Source: Blautia_A ammoniilytica
GTDB lineage: Bacteria > Bacillota > Clostridia > Lachnospirales > Lachnospiraceae
DNA length: 64,000 nucleotides
Direction: 5' to 3'
NCBI RefSeq assembly: GCF_025566965.1
Contig: NZ_JAOQJL010000018.1
Location: 13,630 to 77,629, forward strand
Part shown: piece after piece, positions 52,407 through 61,801 of the stretch
How the letters are laid out: each line of letters starts with the position of its first letter
Position numbering within the stretch: the stretch's first letter is position 1
The notes under the pieces: generated by a model
The model's input: the letters and a program-made list of their open reading frames with translations, nothing else
What the model was told of the DNA's origin: nothing
Database searches by the model: none
Position numbers and translations under genes: made by a program

Positions 52407-52823
52407 ATGGATTGGAGAGATTCCTGTGTAGATGAAATATCTAAACATCACTGCTTTTTTTCGGCATTACACAGACAACGGTTTATGGAATTATTTGAGA
52501 TGGTACAATGTGAGCCTTTTCTCACAAAGGAGATTGCAAAATGCATTTTCCTTGCTGCATGGCAAAGACCTTCTACAGATGAAATGGCCGGGATTTTTCA
52601 GAAACTGATCGATGAAGAGGCAATGGAGGCAAATTGCCTGCAGGGAGCCAGAGACAGTCGCCCTGCAACAGCGGACGAGCGGGAGATATTTAAGCTTGCC
52701 CAGGATTTCCTGGCACATCCGGAGGAAACACCAGATGAAGCATGTCTGATCCGATTGTCAAAAGCATGGATTCCGTTGGGAGACTGCGCACTTCAGGTCA
52801 GTGAGATTATAGATAGCTTATAA
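52407..52823 (+). CDS. Hypothetical protein
   Basis: A 138-residue, mostly helical protein rich in Cys and Met (FFSALHRQRFMELFEMVQCEPF, KEIAKCIFLAAWQRP). Start after AAAGGAGG. No family recognised. It stands alone between a long leader and a terminator. Confidence 0.6.
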   Translation: MDWRDSCVDEISKHHCFFSALHRQRFMELFEMVQCEPFLTKEIAKCIFLAAWQRPSTDEMAGIFQKLIDEEAMEANCLQGARDSRPATADEREIFKLAQDFLAHPEETPDEACLIRLSKAWIPLGDCALQVSEIIDSL

Positions 52824-52856
52824 AACAAACAGGATTTGGGTCTGAAGAACCTATAG

Positions 52857-52930
52857 GGTATCATAAGAAAGCAGACAGATATCAAGATGAAAATCATTAT
52901 GTATCTGCCCCATCTTATGATACCTTTTTT
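52857..52930 (+). terminator. Large terminator hairpin
   Basis: A perfect 12-bp stem (52857-52868 with 52913-52924) encloses a loop with a further imperfect stem and is followed by six T (52925-52930). It ends the transcript of the gene before it. Confidence 0.75.
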
Positions 52931-52931
52931 G

Positions 52932-52963
52932 ATGATTACACGGATTGTTCCGTGCTTTGCACT
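52932..52963 (-). repeat. 32-nt hairpin repeat, copy 1
   Basis: These 32 bases are identical, in reverse complement, to 63790-63821. The centre is a small hairpin (CACGGA, loop of 4, TCCGTG). It lies directly after the T run of a terminator. Confidence 0.75.
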
Positions 52964-52990
52964 CCCACAATCACTGTAATCATAAAATCA

Positions 52991-53019
52991 TTGAGGTATG
53001 AATTGTTCACTGGTATAAT
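52991..53019 (+). promoter_or_regulatory. Promoter of the GH3 glucosidase gene
   Basis: TTGAGG (52991-52996), a 17-base spacer and TATAAT (53014-53019) with an extended -10 TGG before it. It lies 88 bases before the start codon. Confidence 0.75.
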
Positions 53020-53106
53020 GATTGCAAAATATAGCACTCATCATTACAGGTGATGAGAAATAAATGTCAATTGATGAACACCAATGAATACGAAGGAGGA
53101 ATACAA

Positions 53107-55527
53107 GTGAAAAAATGGGCGCGGGCACTGTATCAGCCAAATCTTCCATTGGAAGAAAACCATCGGGTAACAGCATGCGAAGAACACATCCGGTTATCAA
53201 AAGAAGCTGCAACAGAAGGAATGGTGCTTTTGAAAAATGAAAAAAATCTGCTTCCCCTGGCAAAAGGAACCAGACTGGCACTTTTCGGAAAAGGTACCTT
53301 TGATTATGTGAAAGGTGGAGGCGGCAGCGGAGACGTAACTGTTTCCTATATTCGTAATTTATATGAAGGTCTGAAAATGCAGACCGGTATAGTAGACATA
53401 TATGAACCTTTGGCAGATTATTACAGGGAAAATGTGCACCACCAGTATGAACAGGGAACTGCTCCTGGGATGACTGTAGAGCCGCTGCTTCCGGAAGGGC
53501 TGTTAAAAGGAGCAAAGGCTTTTGCAGATACTGCCGTGATCGTGATCAGCCGTTTTTCTGGAGAAGGATGGGATCGTTCTGGTATAGAATGCAGGGATGA
53601 AGATGATGAACTGCCGCAGGGCGAACTGACCATGCCCAAGATCTCCCAGCAGGTATTCCCAGATGGGGATTTTTATCTTACAGAAAATGAGAAGAAGATG
53701 ATCCGTCAGGTGGAAACAACATTTGACAAGATTGCAGTAGTTTTAAATGTTGGCGGGATCGTGGACACTACATGGATCAAAGAAAATGATCAGATCAGCA
53801 GTGCACTTCTTGGCTGGCAGGGAGGCATGGAAGGCGGTCTTGCCATGGCAGAGATCCTTTGTGGAAAGGTAAATCCATCCGGAAAGCTGACAGACACCTT
53901 TGCAAGGAGAGCTGAAGACTATCCCTCTATGGAAACCTTTCATGAGTCTTTCTACTATGTGGACTATACGGAGGATATCTATGTAGGATATCGGTACTTT
54001 GAGACCATTCCCGGTGCTGCTGCAAAAGTAATATATCCCTTTGGATATGGGCTTTCCTATACGGACTTTGAAGTACAGACAGAACAAACAGAAGAAAGAG
54101 AAGGCAGGATCTTAATTTATGTAAGGGTCACAAATACAGGGAAGCGGGCAGGAAAAGAAGTGGTGCAGGTGTACTTTCAGGCACCCCAGGGACTACTTAA
54201 AAAGCCATTCCGTCAGCTGATCACGTTTGAGAAGACAAGGCTTTTACAGGCAGGGGAAAGCCAGATTCTGAAGCTTTCCTTCAAAGCAGATGAGATGGCT
54301 TCTTATGATGATCTGGGTAAGATCCGTAAATCTGCCTGGATCCTGGAAAAAGGAACCTATGAATTTTATGTGGGAACTTCTGTAAGAGACACAGAAAAAA
54401 CAACATATAGCTGGGAGCAAAAAGAAGATAAAGTTACAAAGCAGCTTATGGCAAAGCTGGTGCCGTCCAATCTGAAGAAAAGGATGCTGTCTGACGGTAC
54501 TTATGAGGCTTTGCCATTAATGGAAGCCAATGATCCGAATGCATGTGTTTTTGAAAAAATGCATCCTGGAAGCGAGGAAGGGCTTACACCGGTTATCCGT
54601 GCATGGGAACGGAGAAAGCTTTGGGGAGTGAGAAAAGAGGAACCAAAGCAGTTTATACAGGTGGCAGAAGGAACACTGACGATGGATGAGTTTATAAACC
54701 AGCTCACAGAAGAAGACCTGCTGGAGCTTCTGGGTGGACAGCCTAATACAGGAGTGGCGAATACCTTTGGATTCGGTAATCTTCCCGGATACGGAGTACC
54801 TAATATTATGACTGCAGATGGTCCGGCCGGTCTCAGGATCGCACCGGAGTGCGGGATCTGCACTACAGCATGGCCCTGCGCTACACTTCTTGCATGTACC
54901 TGGAATACGGATCTGGTAGAAATGATAGGTGAGGCCGGAGCCAAAGAGGTAAAGGAAAATAATATCGGCGTATGGCTTACTCCAGCAGTAAATATCCACA
55001 GAAATCCTCTTTGTGGCAGGAATTTTGAGTATTATTCAGAGGATCCGCTGGTAGCAGGTAAAATGGGAGCAGCCATGGTACGTGGGATCCAGTCCAGGCA
55101 TATTGCAGCTACTGTAAAGCATTTTGCTGCTAATAATAAAGAAACTAACAGAAAGCACAGCGATTCCCGGGTATCTGAGCGTGCACTTCGTGAAATCTAC
55201 CTGAAAGCTTTCCAGATTATTGTTGAAGAGGCTGATCCATGGGCAATAATGTCCTCTTATAATATTATCAATGGACACAGGGCTTCGGAATGTAAGGAAT
55301 TGCTGGAAGACATTTTGCGTGGAGAGTGGGCCTTCAAAGGAATGGTTACTACGGATTGGTGGACCAGGGGAGAACATTACAAAGAGATTAAAGCAGGAAA
55401 CGACTTGAAAATGGCAAACGGTTTCCCGGAAAGAGTGAAGCGAGCCATGGATCTGGGAGAATTGGACAGGAAGGATCTGGAGCATTGTGCAAAGAGGATC
55501 CTGGAACTGATCCTGAAACTGGATTGA
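53107..55527 (+). CDS. Domain-permuted GH3 beta-glucosidase
   Basis: An 806-residue cytoplasmic glycoside hydrolase of family 3 with the domain order reversed. The usual C-terminal alpha/beta sandwich is first (about 25-270: EGMVLLKNEKNLLPL, GEVVVL-like NVGGIVDTTW), then a fibronectin III-like domain (about 330-440), then the catalytic barrel (about 530-800: TADGPAGLR, KHFAANNKETNR, TTDWW with the probable nucleophile Asp). This order is known in gut Clostridia such as Ruminococcus and Butyrivibrio. The GTG start follows GAAGGAGG. It should release glucose or a related sugar from plant oligosaccharides; the sugar is not certain. Confidence 0.88.
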   Translation: MKKWARALYQPNLPLEENHRVTACEEHIRLSKEAATEGMVLLKNEKNLLPLAKGTRLALFGKGTFDYVKGGGGSGDVTVSYIRNLYEGLKMQTGIVDIYEPLADYYRENVHHQYEQGTAPGMTVEPLLPEGLLKGAKAFADTAVIVISRFSGEGWDRSGIECRDEDDELPQGELTMPKISQQVFPDGDFYLTENEKKMIRQVETTFDKIAVVLNVGGIVDTTWIKENDQISSALLGWQGGMEGGLAMAEILCGKVNPSGKLTDTFARRAEDYPSMETFHESFYYVDYTEDIYVGYRYFETIPGAAAKVIYPFGYGLSYTDFEVQTEQTEEREGRILIYVRVTNTGKRAGKEVVQVYFQAPQGLLKKPFRQLITFEKTRLLQAGESQILKLSFKADEMASYDDLGKIRKSAWILEKGTYEFYVGTSVRDTEKTTYSWEQKEDKVTKQLMAKLVPSNLKKRMLSDGTYEALPLMEANDPNACVFEKMHPGSEEGLTPVIRAWERRKLWGVRKEEPKQFIQVAEGTLTMDEFINQLTEEDLLELLGGQPNTGVANTFGFGNLPGYGVPNIMTADGPAGLRIAPECGICTTAWPCATLLACTWNTDLVEMIGEAGAKEVKENNIGVWLTPAVNIHRNPLCGRNFEYYSEDPLVAGKMGAAMVRGIQSRHIAATVKHFAANNKETNRKHSDSRVSERALREIYLKAFQIIVEEADPWAIMSSYNIINGHRASECKELLEDILRGEWAFKGMVTTDWWTRGEHYKEIKAGNDLKMANGFPERVKRAMDLGELDRKDLEHCAKRILELILKLD

Positions 55528-55532
55528 TCATA

Positions 55533-55580
55533 AAAAGGAGCACATCTCATACTGTAAAGGGTATGGAATGTGCTCCTTTT
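55533..55580. terminator. Bidirectional terminator between GH3 gene and plsC
   Basis: A 12-bp perfect stem (55533-55544 with 55569-55580) with an inner 5-bp pairing; A-rich on the left arm and T-rich on the right arm, so it can serve the two convergent genes. Confidence 0.8.
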
Positions 55581-55645
55581 CATATATTACCGGATGTGTA
55601 CCGGTGAAATCAGATGGTCACCGTCGGGAACTGCCTGCCAAACAG

Positions 55646-56386
55646 TTATATCAGATATTCATTTTTCTTCAGCATTTCCAGAAGGATGTTCTGTGTGTAT
55701 GCTCCGATATGCTTCTGGGTCTCTTTATCCAGCTGATCCACATAAATAGGTTTGCCGTATTCAATAACTACATGGCAAGGCTTGATCTTTGGAAAATGAG
55801 CTTCCCACAAATTCACTGAACCGGAAATCGCCATTGGGATAATAGGGCATTTGGCACGGGTGGCAATCTTGAAGCTTCCCTCATGGAATGGCAGAAGATC
55901 TGTCTCCTTTTCATTCTTATTACGTGTACCCTCAGGGAAAATACAGATGGAAATCCCGGATTTTACCTTCTCAATAGCAGTAAGAATGGTTTTCAGTCCC
56001 TGTTTAATATCTGTACGGTCAAGGAAAAGACAGTGCAGATACTTCATCCAGCTGGAAAGCAGAGGTACCTTCTCAAGCTCCTTTTTGGCTACATAGCCTG
56101 TGCGGATAGGACATCTGGGATATGTAAGCGGAATGTCGAAAAAGCTGCGATGATTGCCGATGTAAAGGACCGGTGCGTCCTTGGGAACATTCTCCTCGCC
56201 GATCACTGTGACCTTAACTCCGGAGATCCATAGAACACCCTTAAATACAGCCTGGATGATTCTAAGGGAACTGATATCCTTGGCAGATGGTGAAAATTTC
56301 CCGATGATCCATTCAGCGATAAGAAGGGGAATGGAAAGGATAAGAAATACCACTACATAGGTTACACAAAGTATAAATCGAATCAT
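55646..56386 (-). CDS. plsC: 1-acyl-sn-glycerol-3-phosphate acyltransferase
   Basis: A 246-residue membrane-bound acyltransferase with an N-terminal hydrophobic helix. Motif I NHRSFFD (about residue 78), motif III FPEGTR (about 151) and PIIPMAISGS are visible. It adds the second acyl chain in phosphatidic acid synthesis. Confidence 0.92.
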   Translation of the reverse strand: MIRFILCVTYVVVFLILSIPLLIAEWIIGKFSPSAKDISSLRIIQAVFKGVLWISGVKVTVIGEENVPKDAPVLYIGNHRSFFDIPLTYPRCPIRTGYVAKKELEKVPLLSSWMKYLHCLFLDRTDIKQGLKTILTAIEKVKSGISICIFPEGTRNKNEKETDLLPFHEGSFKIATRAKCPIIPMAISGSVNLWEAHFPKIKPCHVVIEYGKPIYVDQLDKETQKHIGAYTQNILLEMLKKNEYLI

Positions 56387-56416
56387 AATTTTGGCTCCTT
56401 AGTTTTCCTGAATTTC

Positions 56417-56445
56417 ATTCTAGCAAGGGAAAAATGGAAAGTCAA
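56417..56445 (-). promoter_or_regulatory. plsC promoter
   Basis: On the minus strand, TTGACT (56440-56445), a 17-base spacer and TAGAAT (56417-56422), 31 bases before the plsC start. Confidence 0.78.
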
Positions 56446-56452
56446 TACTGTG

Positions 56453-56481
56453 TTCATAAACGGCAGAGTACCGCATAAAAT
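56453..56481 (+). promoter_or_regulatory. Possible promoter of the lipoprotein-SipL genes
   Basis: TTCATA (56453-56458), a 17-base spacer and TAAAAT (56476-56481), divergent from the plsC promoter. The -35 is weak; a sporulation sigma factor could also read this region. Confidence 0.45.
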
Positions 56482-56510
56482 GAATAGTGAAAGACCAGTG
56501 GAGGTTTGCC

Positions 56511-56921
56511 ATGGGAAGGAGAAAACTGTTGATCAGTCTGCTGCTGTTAATGCTGGTTTTGCTTTCAGGCTGCAGATTTGTCAAGATCCGGGAGGAAGAA
56601 AGGCAGCCTCTGGAATATGAAATCGTCGGCCAGGATCAGATACCCGAAGAGCTGGCAACGATTATCCGGGAGCGTAAAACCGGAAAAATGCAAATGACTT
56701 ATCAAAGAGGCGGGGAGATGTATCTGGTAAAAGGCTACGGACAGCAGCTTAGCGGCGGGTACAGCATTCAGGTGAAAGAATTGAGCTGTTCCTCCAACGG
56801 AGTGTTTTTTAAAACCAGGCTGCTGGGACCGGAGGATCTGGAAAAGGCGTCAGGAGTTCCATCCTGCCCTTACATTGTGGTTAAGATGCAAAACCGAAAG
56901 GATCCAGTGGAGTTTTTGTAA
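56511..56921 (+). CDS. PrcB-like lipoprotein
   Basis: A 136-residue protein with a signal peptide and lipobox LLSGC (Cys at about 21). The C-terminal half fits the PrcB domain (GGYSIQVKELSCSSNGVFFKTRLLGP), found in Gram-positive envelope proteins. It begins after TGGAGG and sits 39 bases before the SipL-like gene, probably in one operon, so it may work at the forespore surface. Confidence 0.75.
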   Translation: MGRRKLLISLLLLMLVLLSGCRFVKIREEERQPLEYEIVGQDQIPEELATIIRERKTGKMQMTYQRGGEMYLVKGYGQQLSGGYSIQVKELSCSSNGVFFKTRLLGPEDLEKASGVPSCPYIVVKMQNRKDPVEFL

Positions 56922-56960
56922 AAAGATTTTTGTAAAGGGAAGCAGGAAGGAGAGGGGAAA

Positions 56961-58511
56961 GTGGAATTAAGAAAAGAAAGTGTTCAGATGCTGCGGATCA
57001 AAAGCAAGGCCACCAGTCAGGTGACTTTTGATGTGGATTATAATGTGCCGGATGTAAAACCGGATATTGGCAGGATGATCCAAAGTAAAGGTGAGGTTTC
57101 CATGGATGAGGTGCGCCTGGGTGAGGGGAAGGCATTTATAAAAGGAAATCTGCTGGCAGATATGCTGTATGTGGGGGAAGAAGCCGGAAAAGTGCACAGT
57201 CTGACAGCTAAACTGTCCTTTGAGGAGACTTTGAACCTGGAGGGAATCGTCAGTGGGGATAAAATCTGCCTGAAGTGGGAGATTGAAGATCTGAGCATAC
57301 ATGTGATCCATTCCAGGAAGCTGAATATAAAAGCCATTGTTACCTTACGGGCAGTTGTGGATGAAATGAAAGGGATTCTGATTCCTGTAGACGTTTGCGA
57401 AGAGAATGTTTCTGTAAAAAAGAAAAAGATTCATCTGATGAGCCTGATGGTACATAAGAAAGATACTTTGCGGATAAAGGATGAAATGACCATTTCTTCC
57501 AATAAGCCCAATATAGGAAATCTGTTGTGGCATACCATTTCGGTAAGAGGTCTGGATCTGCGGCCGGAAAACCATCTCCTTCGGGCCAGAGGGGAACTGG
57601 CGGTGTTTGCCCTGTATACCGGAGATGATGAAGGAAATACCCTGCAGTGGGTAGAATATGCCCTTCCTTTTGAAAGGGAAGTAGAATGCAGCGGATGCCA
57701 GGAGGAAATGATTCCGAATATTGAAACCTGGGTGATGCATCAGTCACTGGAGGTAAAGCCAGATGCAGACGGGGAAGAGCGGATCCTGGTTGCAGATGTG
57801 GTACTGGAACTGGATCTGAAGCTTTACAGGGAAGAGGATCACCAATTGGTACAGGATGTATATTCCCCTCTTAAGGAGTGTATTTCTCAAGGGAAAACAG
57901 AAACACTGGAAGGGCTTCTGGTACGAAACTTTTCTAAGTGCAGGGTAACAGACCGGATCCAGGTAAAGGAGACCCAAGGCAAGATCCTGCAGCTGTGCAG
58001 CAGTCAGGGCACGATAAAAATCGACAAAACAAAGATTGTGGAAAATGGTATCCAGGCAGAAGGGATCCTGCTTTTGAAAGTGCTGTATGTGGTAGGAAAT
58101 GATGAAATGCCGCTGTATTCTATGGAAGGAATGATCCCATTTACCCATGTGATTGAAGCTCAGGGAATCCGTGAGGGATGTTCCTATTATCTGCAGGCGG
58201 AGCTGGAGCAGCTCTCTACTATGATGGCAGACAGCAACGAACTGGAGATCCGTGCAGTTCTTGGCCTGAATGTTCTGGTGCAGCAGCCAGTGGAAGAGCT
58301 GATCATTGACAGGATCCAGGAAAAGCCTCTCGACATGGCAAAAATACAAAGTATGGCGGGAATCACTGTGTATATGGTAAAACCAGGGGAAAGTATGTGG
58401 GATATTGCTAAAAAATTTTATACCACAAAAGAGGAAATCATCAGGATGAATGAACTGGCAGATGATCTGGTAACACCGGGGCAGCCATTATTGTTGGTAA
58501 AAAAAGTATAA
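56961..58511 (+). CDS. SipL-like spore protein (SPOCS/DUF3794 and LysM)
   Basis: A 516-residue protein. It starts with the SPOCS/DUF3794 pattern (SQVTFDVDYNVPDVKPDIGRMI) and contains about three such domains up to residue 460. A LysM domain ends it (VYMVKPGESMWDIAKKFYTTKEEIIRMNEL, about 470-515). This is the layout of Clostridioides SipL, which binds SpoIVA and is needed for spore coat attachment. The GTG start follows AGGAGAGG. The host therefore forms spores. Confidence 0.85.
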   Translation: MELRKESVQMLRIKSKATSQVTFDVDYNVPDVKPDIGRMIQSKGEVSMDEVRLGEGKAFIKGNLLADMLYVGEEAGKVHSLTAKLSFEETLNLEGIVSGDKICLKWEIEDLSIHVIHSRKLNIKAIVTLRAVVDEMKGILIPVDVCEENVSVKKKKIHLMSLMVHKKDTLRIKDEMTISSNKPNIGNLLWHTISVRGLDLRPENHLLRARGELAVFALYTGDDEGNTLQWVEYALPFEREVECSGCQEEMIPNIETWVMHQSLEVKPDADGEERILVADVVLELDLKLYREEDHQLVQDVYSPLKECISQGKTETLEGLLVRNFSKCRVTDRIQVKETQGKILQLCSSQGTIKIDKTKIVENGIQAEGILLLKVLYVVGNDEMPLYSMEGMIPFTHVIEAQGIREGCSYYLQAELEQLSTMMADSNELEIRAVLGLNVLVQQPVEELIIDRIQEKPLDMAKIQSMAGITVYMVKPGESMWDIAKKFYTTKEEIIRMNELADDLVTPGQPLLLVKKV

Positions 58512-58530
58512 TTCCCCATGAAAATATGTA

Positions 58531-58559
58531 TTGAAATAAATACAAAACTCATTTAAAAT
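58531..58559 (+). promoter_or_regulatory. ispE promoter
   Basis: TTGAAA (58531-58536), a 17-base spacer and TAAAAT (58554-58559), 37 bases before the ispE start codon. Confidence 0.7.
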
Positions 58560-58596
58560 GGATTGTATACAAAGTACAAAAGATGTGGGGGATTTT

Positions 58597-59478
58597 ATGC
58601 GATTACGTGCATATGCGAAGATTAATCTTGGATTAGATATTCTGGGGAAGCGGTCTGATGGATATCATGAAGTAAAAATGATCATGCAGACCATTCAGAT
58701 GTATGATCTGCTGGAAATAAAGAAAAAGAAAACATCAGGCATCAGCCTTACATCCAATGTGCCCTATGTGCCTACAGATGAGCGGAATCTTGCATATAAA
58801 GCAGCTAAGCTGCTGATGGATGAGTTCGAAGTTCAGGAAGGGCTTTCCATTAAGCTGGAGAAATTTATTCCAGTGGCAGCAGGGATGGCCGGGGGCAGTT
58901 CTGATGCAGCAGCAGCCATGATAGGAGTGAACCGGCTGTTTCAGATGGGGCTTACAGACCGAGAGCTGATGGAGCGAAGTGTACAGATTGGTGCAGATGT
59001 GCCCTATTGTATCATGAAGGGCACAGCCCTGGCAGAAGGGATTGGGGAACGATTGACTTCATTACCTGCTCTTCCCAGATGCTATGTTCTTATTGGCAAG
59101 CCCTCGGTAAGTGTATCTACCAAGATGGCATATGAAAGTCTGGACCTGACTTCCGTTTCGGTACATCCGGATATTGATGGTATGATCCGTGATATCCAGG
59201 CTGGGGATCTCACCGGGATAGTATCCAGGATGGGGAATGTATTTGAGCCAGGTATCCAGAAGCGGTATCCTGTGATCGGGGATATCCGCAGACTGATGGA
59301 AGAGTATGGGGCCATGAAAGCTATGATGAGCGGCAGTGGTCCTACTGTATTCGGCATTTTTCAGGATGCAGCCCAGATGGAAAAGGCAGCAGCAGCTTTG
59401 CGGGACAGCCATCTGGCAAAAGTAGTATTTGCTACAGAAGTATACAACCGGAATGGAGGAACTACCAATGACAAGTGA
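58597..59478 (+). CDS. ispE: 4-diphosphocytidyl-2-C-methyl-D-erythritol kinase
   Basis: A 293-residue GHMP kinase of the MEP isoprenoid pathway. AYAKINLGLDILGKRSDGYHEV at the N-terminus, the ATP loop PVAAGMAGGSSDAAAA near 95 and MMSGSGPTVFGIF near 247 are typical. The start at 58597 follows GTGGGGG. The GntR gene overlaps its end, so the two are likely cotranscribed. Confidence 0.95.
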   Translation: MRLRAYAKINLGLDILGKRSDGYHEVKMIMQTIQMYDLLEIKKKKTSGISLTSNVPYVPTDERNLAYKAAKLLMDEFEVQEGLSIKLEKFIPVAAGMAGGSSDAAAAMIGVNRLFQMGLTDRELMERSVQIGADVPYCIMKGTALAEGIGERLTSLPALPRCYVLIGKPSVSVSTKMAYESLDLTSVSVHPDIDGMIRDIQAGDLTGIVSRMGNVFEPGIQKRYPVIGDIRRLMEEYGAMKAMMSGSGPTVFGIFQDAAQMEKAAAALRDSHLAKVVFATEVYNRNGGTTNDK

Positions 59479-60142
59479 TTTTTCGGCAGATATGAATGAG
59501 TACCTTCCTCTGCGGGAAGTTGTTTTTAATACCCTTAGGCAGGCAATCCTGAAAGGTGAGCTGAAGCCAGGGGAGAGATTGATGGAGATCGCACTGGCAG
59601 AGCGTCTGGGAGTCAGTCGGACTCCTATCAGGGAGGCTATGCGTAAGCTGGAACTGGAGGGTCTTGTAGTCATGATCCCAAGAAGAGGTGCACAGGTTGC
59701 TAACATTACAGAGAAGGATCTAAATGATGTGTTGGAGGTGCGCATCGTTCTTGAGAATATGGCCATTGAGAAGGCATGCGCCCGTATGACAGAAGAGGAT
59801 ATTGAGAAGCTGTGGGCGGCTGCCAAGGCTTTTGAGCAGACTACGGCAGAGGGGAATCTGGTGAAGATGGCAGAGGCTGACGTGGCTTTTCATGAGATCA
59901 TTTATCAGGCCTCTGACAATAAAAGGCTGATCCAGGTACTGAACAATCTTCGGGAACAGATCTACCGCTACCGGGTAGAATATCTGAAGGAAGAAGAAAC
60001 GAGGAATCTTCTTGTAAAGGAGCATGAGGAGATCACACAGGCGATCCGGGAACGTAATGTGGGACAGGCCAGGGAGCTTTCCTACCAGCATCTGGAGAAT
60101 CAGCGCAAGGGGATCATTTCTTCCATTCAGACAGAAGAGTGA
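59468..60142 (+). CDS. GntR family regulator, FadR-like
   Basis: A 224-residue transcription factor. The winged helix spans about 15-80 (LREVVFNTLRQAILKGELKPGERL, ALAERLGVSRTPIREAMRKLELEGLV). The FCD ligand-binding domain follows (RIVLENMAIEKACARM, DVAFHEIIYQAS, KEHEEITQAI). The ligand is unknown. It starts 11 bases before the ispE stop, after GGAGG, an arrangement found in Lachnospiraceae. Confidence 0.9.
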   Translation: MTSDFSADMNEYLPLREVVFNTLRQAILKGELKPGERLMEIALAERLGVSRTPIREAMRKLELEGLVVMIPRRGAQVANITEKDLNDVLEVRIVLENMAIEKACARMTEEDIEKLWAAAKAFEQTTAEGNLVKMAEADVAFHEIIYQASDNKRLIQVLNNLREQIYRYRVEYLKEEETRNLLVKEHEEITQAIRERNVGQARELSYQHLENQRKGIISSIQTEE

Positions 60143-60243
60143 TCTGCAGTTGCTTTCACCGTACTAGTACAGGTGGATCTGCTTTATTAAAGATATAGAT
60201 CCGCTGCTGTTCCTGCATAAAACCCAAATATCTGGAAATTCTA

Positions 60244-60271
60244 AGAGAGATGTAAAAGTCTCTCTTTTTTT
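60244..60271 (+). terminator. Terminator after the GntR gene
   Basis: A 7-bp stem (AGAGAGA 60244-60250 with TCTCTCT 60259-60265), an 8-base loop and a T run to 60271. The germination genes start just after it, so they need their own, probably forespore-specific, promoter, which was not identified. Confidence 0.7.
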
Positions 60272-60292
60272 ATGTTTTATGGAGGAATGGCG

Positions 60293-61801
60293 GTGGATAA
60301 GAATAACAGCAAAACGGAAGAGGAGAAAAAGGTTTCGGTAAGTCTGAGGGAAAACGAGGCTTATATAAGGAAACGGTGTGAAAACTGCGGAGATATTGTG
60401 ATACGTCCTATGCGGCTGGGAAAAGAGCGGAAAGCAGACTGCCTGATGGTTTATCTGGAAGTGGCAACCGCCAATATGATGCTGGAGGATTCGGCACTTG
60501 GAAAAATGATCAATCACTTCTGGGAAATTCCTCCGGAACAGATCCGGGAATTTGTGAAGAACAACAGCCTTGGCATTGCATCAGCAGGGAAACTTTCTAC
60601 AATGCAGGAAGTTTTTGCAGCACTGCTGGCAGGGAATGCGGTGTTTTTCCTGGATGGATTTGATCAGGCAATGAAGATCTCAAGCAGCGGCTATCCTGGT
60701 ATGGGCGTGTCTGAAACGGAAACGGAAAAGGTACTAAGAGGATCCAAGGAAGGATTTTCTGATAGTGTAAAGATCAATTCTGCACTGGTAAGAAAAAGGC
60801 TGCGGGATACCAGAATGAAGGTGGAAGAGCATTATATGGGTGTTCGTTCCAATACCCTGATCCATATGCTTTTTATGGAGGATCTGGTACGGGAAGAGCT
60901 TCTGGATGAGATACGGGAGCGGATGGAAGCCTTTCAGGTGGATGGGATCCTGGACAGCGGTATGCTGGAGCAGCTAACAGAAGATTCCTGGATTTCACCA
61001 TTTCCCCAATATCAGACTACAGAGCGGCCGGATCGGGCGGCACAGGAGATTTTAAACGGAAAAGTAGTACTGCTTTGTGACAATTCCCCTTTTGCTTTAA
61101 TCTTTCCGGGAACTTTTTCAGGCTTTATGGAAAGCAGCGAGGACTGGTATAACCGGTTTGAGATGGCTTCATTTCTGCGGATCATGCGGTATCTGGCAAT
61201 GCTGGCCGCCACACTGCTTCCAGGACTTTATCTGGCTGTGATCCGGTTCCATACTCAGGTTCTGCCGGCCAATCTGATTCTGTCTTTTGCACAGGCAAGG
61301 GAAGGCGTGCCTTTTTCCAGTGTGGCCGAGCTTTTGTTTCTGGAACTGGGGTTTGAACTGATCCGGGAGGCAGGGGTACACATACCGGGAACACTGGGAA
61401 ATGCCATGGGGATCGTAGGCGGCCTGATCATAGGATCTGCAGCAGTGGAGGCCAATCTGGTAAGTCCCATCGTGGTAATGATCGTAGCGATTACTGCTCT
61501 TGGTTCACTGGCAATTCCAAATGAAGAATTTACGTCTGCTTTTCGGCTTATTAAATATTTTTTCCTGTTTCTTGGCGGCTATCTGGGTATTTACGGGATG
61601 GTGCTGGGAATCTACATGGTAATCTCGCATCTGGCAGGGCTTTTAAGCTTTGGATTTCCTTACCTTGGTGCGTTTACCAGGAAGAACAAAGCCCAGGGAG
61701 TAGGAGACGGCATTTTCCGGATACCATTTCGGCTTCGCAGGTACAGGCCTGTGTTTGCCAGTAGAAAAGAAAGAATCCGGCTGAAAAGGAGAAAACAGTA
61801 A
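60293..61801 (+). CDS. gerKA: Spore germination protein, GerA family A subunit
   Basis: A 502-residue protein. The soluble N-terminal half has DCLMVYLEVATANMMLEDS-type sequence and GNAVFFLDGFDQAM; the C-terminal half has about five membrane helices with RIMRYLAMLAATLLPGLYLA and LSLGFPYLG-like FGFPYLGAF. It is the A subunit of a germinant receptor in the spore inner membrane. The GTG at 60293, 7 bases after GGAGG, is preferred over the ATG at 60272. Its stop overlaps the next ATG. Confidence 0.9.
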   Translation: MDKNNSKTEEEKKVSVSLRENEAYIRKRCENCGDIVIRPMRLGKERKADCLMVYLEVATANMMLEDSALGKMINHFWEIPPEQIREFVKNNSLGIASAGKLSTMQEVFAALLAGNAVFFLDGFDQAMKISSSGYPGMGVSETETEKVLRGSKEGFSDSVKINSALVRKRLRDTRMKVEEHYMGVRSNTLIHMLFMEDLVREELLDEIRERMEAFQVDGILDSGMLEQLTEDSWISPFPQYQTTERPDRAAQEILNGKVVLLCDNSPFALIFPGTFSGFMESSEDWYNRFEMASFLRIMRYLAMLAATLLPGLYLAVIRFHTQVLPANLILSFAQAREGVPFSSVAELLFLELGFELIREAGVHIPGTLGNAMGIVGGLIIGSAAVEANLVSPIVVMIVAITALGSLAIPNEEFTSAFRLIKYFFLFLGGYLGIYGMVLGIYMVISHLAGLLSFGFPYLGAFTRKNKAQGVGDGIFRIPFRLRRYRPVFASRKERIRLKRRKQ